64,000 nucleotides of DNA from Prillingera fragicola (taxonomy: Eukaryota; Basidiomycota; Tremellomycetes; Trichosporonales; Trichosporonaceae): positions 62,001-126,000 of the forward strand of contig BEDY01000008.1 of assembly GCA_002335605.1 (NCBI GenBank), written 5' to 3'. How positions within the stretch are numbered: position 1 is the stretch's first letter; every line of letters begins with the position of its first letter. Positions 55,309-64,000 of the stretch are shown one piece after another. The position numbers and the translations under genes are program-made. The notes under the pieces were generated by a model that saw only the letters and a program-made list of their open reading frames with translations, had not been told where the DNA came from and searched no databases.

Positions 55309-56203
55309 ATGCGCTACGCTGTGCTCGTTACTGGCCCAGCTGGTGCTGGAAAGTCGACATTCTGTGCATCTCTCATCACTCATGCGCAGACCATTGGACG
55401 GCAAGTCCATCTTGTCAATCTTGATCCCGCCGCCGACCGCTTCGAGTACAAACCTGCCCTCGACATTCGTGACTTGATCAGCCTCGAAGATGTCATGGAG
55501 GAGCTCGAGTTTGGGCCAAACGGTGGTCTCGTGTACTGCTTTGAGTAAGTGGAAAGAGTTGGTTTTGGCTGATTAGGTTAGGTATCTCTTGAACAATCTC
55601 GACTGGCTCGAGGATGAGCTGGGACAGTATGAGGACGAGTACCTCATCATCGACTGCCCGGGACAGATTGAGCTTTACACGCATATCCCATTGCTGCCCA
55701 GTCTGGCCAACTTTTTGCAAGCTCGCCTCGGCTTCCGCACCAGCGCCGTCTACCTTGTCGAGTCGCAGTTTATGCAGGACAAGGCAAAGTTTTTTGCAGG
55801 TGTCCTCAGCGCAATGTCGTGCATGCTCTCACTCGGCATCAGCATGCTGTGTCTCATGAGCAAGATGGACCTGGTCAAGGACGACAAGGGACGCGTCAGG
55901 CGAGAAGTCGGGCGGTATCTCGACCCGGACCCAACTTTGCTGCTCGACGACGTCAACAGCCAGACCAACCCAAAATTCCACAGCCTCAACCGCGCAGTTG
56001 TCTCGTTGATAGAGGACCAGAACATTGTCTCCTTCCTGCCTCTCGACGTCACCAACGAGGACAGCGTCAACACTGTGCTCAGCCACATTGACAACATGAT
56101 GCAGTATGGCGAAGACGAGGAACCCAAGATGCCAAAGGACATGGATGAAGGTGAGCCCTCGCGAACAAGCAGAGCACTGACGGCAGGCGACTTTGACGAG
56201 TAG
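55309..56203 (+). CDS. GPN3: GPN-loop GTPase 3 (RNA polymerase assembly)
   Basis: Three exons (55309-55544, 55582-56150, 56187-56203) give 273 residues, the family length. The sequence starts [20 protein letters not shown] with the P-loop at 9-17. It then has [15 protein letters not shown] (switch I), the Gly-Pro-Asn loop GPNGG at about 69-73, [11 protein letters not shown] (G3) and CLMSKMDLV (G4). The last exon is 17 nt and supplies GDFDE at the acidic C-terminus. Gpn3 forms a heterodimer with Gpn1 (Npa3) and assists nuclear import and assembly of RNA polymerases II and III. The start is the first ATG and begins the conserved strand directly. Confidence 0.96.
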
Positions 56204-56330
56204 TGTACACAACGACAGCATGCATGTACTCATAAATCGGATCATTGTCATGATCGGTACACATAATAATAAGACAGGCCTACACTGATTAACAATTACT
56301 TGTGGCGCCAGGCCCTTCTTCAAACCTCTC

Positions 56331-57871
56331 CTACACACGCAGTGTGCCACGCGCTGTCAACAGGCGCTCGGTACGGAAACGCTCGTACACGACCTCGCGG
56401 GTTTGTGTGCGCAGCCAGTCAGCTGCGTTGATCACAGCGTCTCGGACGCTCGGCAGGTCGCTGTGCGCGGCATTGGCCGCGTCGGCACGTCCCCAGCGGA
56501 ACTGGCGTGTAAAGCCTGGGCCCAGTTCTGGTGCAAACACGGCATACGGCATGTTGGGCTTGCCATCAGGCGATTTCGCACTCGGGGGCTCGCTCTCGTC
56601 GTCGTCCTCGGCTTCCTCGATGTCCTGAATTGTCAGCAAATGAGACCGTATTCGCCACAACGTACGTCTCCTGGACTGAGGACACCATAGGAGCCAATCG
56701 GGTCGCGTCCAAAGACGGTTGCGAGATCGCGGCACACGGCACCGCGCACCGCCTCGAGCTCATTCTTGGTCAGAGCGTCCGAGTGAGTCAACACAGGGAG
56801 GACGTTGGCGCGCACAGCCAACCTGCGCATCTGCATGTCAGCCACTAGCCTTTTAGGCACAGACTTACAGCTTCGATATCGTCCACGGGCAAGCGCGCTG
56901 CGACGTCGCTTGGGTCAGCCTCTAGCAGCTCGGACTCGGGGCGGGCCATAGGGACCTTGCCCGGTGTCGGCTCGGTGATTGAGTCCCAGTCGACTTCGAC
57001 AGGGGCAATGGGACACAGAATGGTGCGCGCGTCAATCACGTAAATCACTGCAGTGTGTCAGCTTGTGTGTCTTGTGTGTCACATTAGGAGAACTTACCAA
57101 GATGCACCAATTCGCCTCCGTCCGACTTGCGGCGAACGACCTTTGTCTCCTCTGACAAGAGGCGTGCAAGCCGATTTTCGACAATGCCTAGAAGCGCACC
57201 AAGCGCTCGCACACGCGTTGCGGCTGAGAGCGGGTCTCCTGAAGGCAGACCGGGGGTATCAAGGAGGATAATATTGCGTCGCTCCTCCACCACATTGACC
57301 TCGTGGCGCGTGACGGCTTTGGTAGGACCGATTCTCGCACCCAGACGGAGTGCGTCTGGGTCGAGGACACCCGTGAGAGCGTCGATAAAGCTGCAGTGTC
57401 AATGGTGTCCTCCCCACTCCACGTCGGCACTCACCTCGTTTTGCCCGCCCCGCTCGGACCCGCAACAACAACTGTGAGAGACGCGGCGCGGCGACCAGCG
57501 CGACGCGCGCGTCCTGGTCCGCCAGACGGCACAGCGGGGATGGCGGCTACGGACGTTGGCGAGAATGGGCGGTGAAAGTCTGGACTGCCCCCATTGGGGT
57601 CACGAACTCTGCTAGGAGCGCGACCGCGCGCGGCCAAAGCGCGCGGACCCATGTTGATGGGCTGCGACGAGAGATGGTCGTCATAGTGGCTAGCTGGCTT
57701 GCCGGACGCGTGGGCTGCGGCCAGCTCGGCAGCTGCCTGAGGAGGCAGGTTGACCCACGCCGAGGGGTCGATGAGCGGCTTGGTCATGTCGGGCAGCGAC
57801 AGGTCGGCGAGCACGGGGGCGACGGTGGGCTCCCGCCGCGGCGGCGCCTTGCGGAGGAGGGAGATGGGCAT
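56331..57871 (-). CDS. Septin-type G-domain GTPase, divergent
   Basis: Five exons (57871-57435, 57390-57098, 57047-56869, 56830-56666, 56624-56331) give 455 residues. A Pro/Ala/Arg-rich N-terminus of about 130 residues leads to VVVAGPSGAGKTS (P-loop 138-145), LLDTPGLPSGD (G3), a VIYVIDAR strand, and VLPVLTHSDALTKNELEAVR with THSD in place of the septin (A/T)KAD-type G4. The layout (DTPG, long loops, the FGRDPIGSYG strand, C-terminal EVVYERFRTERL) suits the septin/TRAFAC-type paraseptin group rather than Ras or dynamin. There is no C-terminal coiled coil, unlike core septins. An acidic stretch (EEAEDDDESE) lies before the last block. The partner and cellular role are unknown. It converges on GPN3 with 127 bp between stops. 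Confidence 0.75.
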
Positions 57872-58549
57872 GGTGCTGCTAGGCGATTCCCACAATGGCA
57901 GTAGAGATGGTCGTAGAGCTGTTCAAGGACGTTGATGCCTGAAAGAAGTGTATCAGAGTGAGTGGACGATGCGCAAACGTTCAGAGAGGAGTGAGTGGGG
58001 TATCACAGGGGGTGAGTTGCAACGACGACCACACGCTCGGACGCATTTTATGCCGTAAAACCAGATGTTGTTCACCCCGTCCCTCTCACCGATCTCTCAC
58101 CCACAAGTGTTGAACGCCCCTCCCGTCGTACCCTCCCGTCTCGCACCATCGCTATGCAGCGCGACGATGATCCCCGCCTGATGCGATGCGGGAGCTAAAC
58201 ATACCCCGTCTGCAGATGTGCATTGCTTGCCCGTTGACCCGTCGCGAGTGCACAAACAGCAAGAGGCCCTGCTCACAATCATCAACAAAGGGGCGTTGGT
58301 TCCGGAAGGCCACCCAACGCGTCTCGCGCGCGGCGAGTGCCCGTGCGTTTCAGAGTAAATCCACCCTCGACGCCACCAGGCACGCAGCATGCGCACTACT
58401 TGTCACGTGATCAGTCGCCACCTAATGCACCATTCAACCCACAAAGTGCATGTCTATGTATATCAAGAGAGTGTGCAGTGAAAGATTGCAATGCGGCCAT
58501 TGGCGTCTCGTGCCCGAGACGCCCGTGGCAAGAGGAGATGAGTGTGCGA
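57872..58549. other. Septin-type gene promoter and GDA1 3' UTR
   Basis: About 0.68 kb between tandem minus-strand genes. Several short ORFs are present on the plus strand (for example from 58186) but none has protein character. No motif is asserted. Confidence 0.5.
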
Positions 58550-60651
58550 TTAGATCATGCACTTGAGATCCGCCTTCTCCACCAATGCCAAACCGGCACC
58601 AAGAGCCCAGCCGAGCTCGACGCCGCTAAGCTGCTTGGCGACAAGGAGGTTGCGGTCCTCCTTGATCTCGTAGCCAAGACCAAGAAGGCCGTTCATGAAG
58701 GTAAGGTCGAGACAGTACTCGGGGCGGTCCTGGAGCTCGGCCATGGCCTTCTTGTCCTTGCCCCAGCGCTTCTCCCAAGCAGTGGGACCGTCACACACAT
58801 CGCGGGCGATGGAGGTGAGCTCGGACATGGTGAGCTTGGTCTTGGTGGTGGGCATCAAGGGCTGGATGCGGTCGGTAAAGTAGGAGAGAGCGAGGAAGTC
58901 GCCAACAGGGAAGGTGTCAATGATCGACGGCTGGTAGACGCCGCGGAACGAGCAGGGCTGGACGTTGCAGAGAGCGTCCTTGCCCATGACGAGCTCCACA
59001 ACACGCTTGCACGACTCGTAGCCACCGTTGACACCGCTCATGGTAACGTTGACCTTGGTGCGGCCAGGGGGGTCAAGAGTAACAGGGCGAGTGGTGCCGC
59101 GCGAGAGACAAGGGTTCGGCACGGTAGTGTCGGCGGCAAGCTCGTCCCAGTTGATGGCGGGCTGGGCAATGCTCCAGGTGAAGGCGACGAGGTTGTGGAC
59201 ACTGCTGCGCGCGCGCATCAGGCCATAGCCAAGGTAAGAGTGCTGGTAGAGGGTGTAGTCGCGGCCACCAAACTTGAGAGAGTACTTGTGGTCACCCTCG
59301 GCCATTTCCTTGTCGTCGGTGAACTTGGGTGCAAAGACCATCTGGGTAGAAGCACCACCGAGGTCCATAACAGCGAGGGTGTCGTCAGTCTTGACACCCT
59401 CTCCAATCTTGCCGAGGAGATAGTTGGCAGTGATCCAAGCGTAGACTCCCTCGTCCTTGCCCTCCATGACCTCAACCGCGCGGTCGCCGCTGACAGTGTA
59501 GGGGTAGTTGGTCTCGAGGTGCTTGCGAACGGCGCCAAGGATCTCGGCAGACTGGCCTGGAAGCTTCTCGTCCAACAGACGCAAGCCGGCAGTAGCCTTG
59601 ACCTCGACAGGGGTGCACTTCTGCAGACTGGCAGGGACGACGCGGTTGGCCTCCTCCAGAAGAGGGTCAAGCGACTGGGCGGCGCCGGTGGGGTTGTTGG
59701 CAAACGACGAAAGACCGGGCTGGAGCATCTTGAAGGTCTCGTACTCGAGCTGGGGCGAAGGGCCGCAGTTGTGGAACTTGTAGACGTGAATACGCGAACC
59801 AGTCGAACCAGCATCGATAGTGAGAGCGTACTGGACCAGAGGCTTGCCCTCGGTGGGTTTGGTGCAGTAGGTGGTACCAGCAGCGTTGGGGTCGTTCTCA
59901 AAGTTGGTGGGGTGGTTCTTCGTAGCAGGAACAGCCTCTATCAGCTCCTCGTCCTCCTCGTCAGAGGTGGCGTGAGAAGGCTCCGACTTGGAATCACCAG
60001 TCACATCCTCAAAGTCGCCCTTGCCGGTGCCGGGCGTCTTGTCCGACGACGTCTTGCCGGTGGACTGGTCACCAGCCGCTGGTGTGTTGACAGCCGAGTC
60101 GTGGTGAGTGTCGACAGGCAAGTCGTGGTGAGTGTCGATAGGGAGACGGTGCGTCTCCTCATCCTTGTGGTCGGAGACGATGGAATCGGGCGACTCCTGG
60201 AGATTGGGCGTGTACGTGTCTGTAAGAGAGGTCAGACGTGTCGGCTCGGCATTTACTCACTGTCTTCTCCGTACGCAGCGTCCCGGCTACGACCGCCAAG
60301 CATCGTGTATCCCGTGACCACGAGAACACCTGCGAGGGTAGCAAGGATGATGTATCTCTTCCATGCCGTGATGCCGCCGCCGGCGCGCTTGCGGTGGCCG
60401 CCGTTGGACGAGGTGGGGAGGGGGGTGTATTTGCGAGCGGAGAACATTTCGTTGCTGTCTTGGGCTAGAGATCTACTAGGGGCACTGGCGATAGAGGATC
60501 TGCGGGCACGACGGCGAAGTGCACTGAAGAGGCCGTGCGGTTGTGGGTTTGAAGCGAGCGTGGGGGGCGATGGCGATCGGGAGGGGGGAACCGAAGAGAG
60601 GGAAGCCGAGGAGGGGAGGGTTGAAGCAAGTTCTGAATGGGGCTCCTGCAT
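58550..60651 (-). CDS. GDA1: Golgi guanosine diphosphatase (GDA1/CD39 family)
   Basis: Two exons (60651-60261 and 60219-58550) give 686 residues. It is a type II membrane protein: a ~95-residue basic/Ser-rich cytosolic tail, one hydrophobic anchor near 99-117 (YIILATLAGVLVVTGYTML), then an Asp/Thr/Ser-rich stem with a short repeat (IDTHHD, VDTHHD). The lumenal ecto-nucleotidase domain carries the apyrase-conserved regions: DAGSTGSRIHVY (ACR1), KATAGLRLL (ACR2), EGVYAWITANYLLG (ACR3) and VMDLGGASTQMVF (ACR4). The enzyme hydrolyses GDP to GMP, which allows GMP/GDP-mannose exchange for Golgi mannosylation. The protein ends with ALGAGLALVEKADLKCMI. Both the tail and stem are longer than in budding yeast. 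The start is the first in-frame ATG and the intron is 41 nt. Confidence 0.93.
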
Positions 60652-61287
60652 CCACTAAGGCAACGTACGCAGGGGAGAAGAGGGAGAGAAAGGAGACTGA
60701 ATGGTCAGCAACAAAGGTTGACACGTAGAAAGATTAGTGGCGCAGGCGGTGGGGAGAGTCGACAAATAGTCTAGGGGGCGGCCGCCTGGGGCCGACGGCG
60801 GGAGCCGATGCCGCCCCGCGCTGCCGCTGAAAACGGCCACCTCGCCGCCGCACCATGCACCACCTGCCTGGCATTGCCAGCAACCAAACAAAACACTCAC
60901 ACTCCTTTCGAGACGGGGGGAGGATGGGTTGGGGATATGGCCCACTAGAGAATTTGTACAACGTCAAGTGCTATGCGGGAAGGGCTCTTTGAGTGGGATC
61001 TGCGTTGCGCTGCAATCTCATTGCCTGTACGTTATCCAGACACGTCGCCACTGGGCAACACGGCGAGTGCAATGTGACGGGGAAATTTGCTCAGGGCAAC
61101 TCGTCTCCCGTAGGGTGAAACATGCTTCTGTGAGGCATGCAAGGCACACGCACGAGGTCGATCACGTCGTGTGCAGCTCATGTAATTGAATTATTACTAT
61201 GGAGTGAGACGCTGCCTCATCACGTCGCCGTAATCTGATTCATTTCTCATTGTTCAGAAGTAGTATAACTCCGAGTTGTATCCTAAA
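60652..61287. promoter_or_regulatory. GDA1 promoter and M13-protease 3' UTR
   Basis: About 0.64 kb between tandem minus-strand genes. A very GC-rich patch with inverted GGCGGC/GCCGCC blocks lies at about 60775-60850. No gene is seen. Confidence 0.5.
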
Positions 61288-64000
61288 CTACCAGAGCCTG
61301 CACTGCTTATCCTTGGGAGGGTTCATTCCACTGCCAGCCTTGCAACCAAACGCCTCGTGGAAGGCAGGAAGGTTGCGAAGGGTGCCAACAGCACGCCAGT
61401 AAGGAGGCGAATGGGGGTCAGTGCGAACACGAGCCACAGCAGTGGCAGGACGAGTGAGCTGGGCCCAGACGCGAGCAAAGGCAAGGAAGAACATCTGCTC
61501 GGGGGTGAAGTCGAGACCGGGAAGGTGGGCGGGCTTCTCATCCAGAGCCTTCCAAGCGGCGAACGCCTGTGCCAGACCAGAGTCGGCAATGTCCTCGCCA
61601 TTGGTCAACTGTGAGGTCAGCATTGATTGTATCAACCTTGTGAGCACTTACATTGCCGTTGACGTGAACCTTGTGGCCTTCGGCGTCAAGGACATAGTAC
61701 TCGCTGTACTGCTGCGCGACACACTGGGCACGCTCCTGGAACGCCTTGACTGTCTTGTTCGTCCACCAGTCGCGAAGACGTCCACGCTCGTCGTACTGGG
61801 CACCCGAGTTGTCAAACGCGTGCGTGAGCTCATGAGCAGCGACGGCGCCAAAGGCACCGTAGCGGAGATGCGCAGGCCACTGCAGCGAGTAGAAGGGGGG
61901 CTGGAGGATACCCGCGGGGAAAACAATCTCTCCGTCCGCAGGCGAGTAGTAGGCGTTGACAGTCTGAGGATACATCTCCCAGCTGTCGCGGTTGCGAGCA
62001 CGGCCAAGGCTACTCCAGACACGGCTCTCCTCAAGCTGCGTGGAGCGGAGGACGTTGCCAAAGAAGTCGTCAGATCCAATCTTGAGGCGTCCGTACCAGG
62101 CCTTGATGCTCTCAGGCCTGGTAGTGTCAGGGTTGAGAGGGTAGCCAACCTTGGGAATGATGGCCTCAGCCTTCTTCTGAGCAGCAGCGGCCGACTCAGA
62201 GTCCATCCACTTGATAGACCCAGATCCCAACTTCTTGTGGAAGGCCGAGACAATCGAGCGGATGACGTTCTCTCCGTCCTTCTTGGCCTCGGGGGAGAAG
62301 GCCTCGCGAACAAACTCGCGACCGGCAATAAAGCCAACAATGTTGTCGACCCAGCCGAGACACACGTTCTGGCGGTTCTCTTCGGTGCCCTTCTTGATAC
62401 CGCTGAGCACCTCCTCGAGGCGACGCTTCTCGGCACGAACACCAACCTTGGGGCCAAGGGCGGGAGCGTAGGCAAGAGCGAGCTTGGTCACAAAGTACGC
62501 CGAAAGCACGTGGTCGGGAACCTCGGCGACGAGCTTGCTGATCGCCTTCAAGTAAGGAGGGTGGGTGACAGTGATGTTGGCTGGGAACAGGCGAGTAGCA
62601 AAGGTCGAGAGGTACGCAGGGACATCGAGGAAGGCAAGGGCCGCGTCCACGTCCTGGGTAGGGTAGGGGTTGTACGCAAAGTGGGGGTTGAACAGGTATT
62701 CGGGGTCGGCACCTGCACGCACAATCTTACGCTCAAAGGCGACAACCTGGGCAGAGAGCTTCTCCATTCTCTCCTTGAGAGTCTCCTCCGGCTTCGATGG
62801 CTCGTCGTCTCCAGGCCAGGGCCAGGGCCAGCCGTCAGCATCAACGGCTGCCTCAATCTCAGAGGCAAGCTCGGAGAGCATGTCAGGCCTGGCCTCTGAC
62901 GACTTGTCCTGGTCCTTTGCAATGTGCGTAAGAATGCCAGCAATAACAGACTGGTACAGGTCGACAAGGGGGGCCTCCTCGTAATACTGCTTCGCAGGAA
63001 GGCCGCCAAAGGATTGGTAGAGATACAGAGACTGAATCTGCGAGTCCTCGCCACCAGAGTCGCCCTCAATGGCAAAGTTGACAAGAGCATCGACACCACG
63101 TGCGTTGAGCCAAGCCAGAGTGGAGGTGATCTTGTCGCGGCGCTCCTTGGGAAAGGCGGCGGGCTTGTCACCCAATGTCTGCAGGTTGTTGGGCGCGGTA
63201 GGAAGAGGTCCATACGCGCCGCGCTTCTTGGCCTCACGGTAAATCTCAACCTCGTCGGCCGCGGCACGAAGCTCAGGCGAAATGATATACGACTCGTCGT
63301 ATTGACCACGCCACCAAGCCTCGCTTACAAACGAGTCGGCATCAGGCATTGGGTTGAGGTCATAGTCGGCAAACTTCTCAGTGACAGTCTTGACCAGCGG
63401 GAGGAAGGACTCCGTGCCAATCTTGTTGAGTGTGTCCTGGCCCATTAGTGTGACACAGAGAGTATAGGCTCACAATGTCCATGCAGCTGTTGTAGACATC
63501 CTTGAGCTTGCGCAGGTTGTCGTCCTCGGCAGAAAGGCTGTCGCCCTCAAACGAGTCAGGAATGCTTTCCAGGACCTTGACCAAAATCTTCTTGTTGGTG
63601 TCCGACACCTCAGTGAAAGAGCCAGTGAGTCCACGGTCGGCAGGGATGGTCGTAGAGTCCATCCATCCACCGACGGCAAACTCATAAAAGTCGTCGCAGG
63701 GGTCGGCCGATTGGTTCATAGACTTGAGAATGGAGGCAGAGAGGACGACACATTCGGGAGTGGTGCATACAGACTAGTCTGTCAGTATTATCTCAGAGCA
63801 TATTCCTCTCACCTTGCCGGGTTTGCCAGTCGGCGCAGCAGGGACTGTCGAGGTGGCTGTGGTTGTGTAGGTGACAGTGGTCGGGATATCATGGCGGCCG
63901 CGCTCCTTCTTCAGGGTGTGCTCTGTACCAGCAAAGAGACCGATGAATGTTGCAGAGATGATAAGCAGTAACAGTCCGACAGCTGCCAGGACCTTCTCCA
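61288..64000 (-). CDS. M13 (neprilysin/ECE-type) zinc metalloendopeptidase, 5' end outside window
   Basis: Exons seen: 64000(partial)-63813, 63773-63474, 63436-61652 and 61608-61288, at least 864 residues. A single N-terminal anchor is visible (VLAAVGLLLLIISATFIGLF), so this is a type II membrane ectoenzyme. A stem follows, then the lumenal/extracellular M13 domain from SVCTTPECVVLSASILKSMN and DPCDDFYEFAVGGW. Active-site motifs are the substrate-binding VNAYY, the zinc site HELTHAFDNSG, the third ligand Glu in NGEDIADSG, and the C-terminal CRLW signature. Relatives cleave small peptides at the cell surface or in the secretory pathway; the fungal substrate is unknown. The two introns seen in full at 63812-63774 and 63473-63437 are 37-39 nt, and the last is 43 nt. 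The first exon or start codon lies beyond 64000. Confidence 0.93.

Noticed and set aside
58337..60658. 773-codon plus-strand ORF opposite GDA1
   Set aside because: Shadow of the GDA1 exon. Strong C/G-ending codon use removes TTA, CTA and TCA from the sense strand and so stops from the antisense. The translation is low-complexity without domains, whereas the minus strand shows all four apyrase regions.
61421..62899. 492-codon plus-strand ORF opposite the M13 protease
   Set aside because: Antisense shadow; the minus strand has HELTHAFDNSG and other M13 signatures.
1..64000. Search for transposons, rDNA, CRISPR arrays, secondary-metabolite clusters or a mating locus
   Set aside because: No transposase, reverse transcriptase, integrase, terminal repeats, spaced repeats, PKS/NRPS or pheromone/homeodomain genes were seen. 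The ABM, ABC transporter and Zn2Cys6 genes are far apart and separated by housekeeping genes, so they do not make a cluster.

Overview
This window is nuclear DNA of a GC-rich basidiomycete yeast, most likely a tremellomycete (Trichosporonales or Cryptococcus relatives). The evidence is dense eukaryotic genes split by short introns, mostly 35-60 nt, with GTRNGT donors, CTAAC/CTGAC branch sites and AG acceptors, together with a fungal gene set (Serinc/TMS1, Los1, Hob3/Rvs161, Gpn3, Hbs1, Nrd1-type RRM protein, Grx5, Vma1, GDA1, Zn2Cys6 factor). The lineage is inferred from gene architecture and protein flavour; I could not search a database. I see no operons, CRISPR, transposons, rDNA or confident tRNA genes.

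Layout. 1-5.7 kb: tail of a secreted Cys-rich protein, a small membrane protein, a G-patch protein divergent from CDC123, and a weak ORF. 5.7-11.3 kb: a 2.2-kb region without a convincing gene, an UNC93-like MFS protein and an ABM-fold monooxygenase. 11.8-20 kb: a large ABCC transporter divergent from an AGC (DMPK/ROCK-like) kinase. 20-26 kb: TMS1/Serinc divergent from the tRNA exportin LOS1. 26-34 kb: VMA1, an aldo-keto reductase, an eight-exon Acr2/Cdc25-type gene divergent from GRX5, and mitochondrial uS4m. 34.5-42.5 kb: a Zn2Cys6 regulator converging on HBS1, which is divergent from HOB3. 44-52 kb: three plus-strand RNA/translation genes (PUF protein, RPS1, four-RRM NRD1-like protein), each behind a long leader. 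52-64 kb: a TVP15-like protein, an HN1-motif protein divergent from GPN3, a septin-type GTPase, Golgi GDPase GDA1 and an M13 metalloprotease that runs off the right edge.

Most genes are housekeeping: translation and RNA biology (CDC123, LOS1, HBS1, RPS1, uS4m, PUF, NRD1), endomembrane and vacuole (VMA1, TMS1, TVP15, GDA1, ABCC), and membrane curvature (HOB3). Several neighbours are head to head over 0.24-0.37 kb and probably share promoters; the thiol-redox pair Acr2-like/GRX5 is the most suggestive.

The notable features are in gene architecture rather than a new system: a 6-nt exon in HOB3, a 4-nt exon in the HN1-motif gene, 18/22/19-nt exons in the Acr2-like gene, an ATG-only coding exon in VMA1, and an HBS1 exon that can read into a stop and so could give a SKI7-like short product. 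Splice models were built by hand from frame and consensus, without transcript data.
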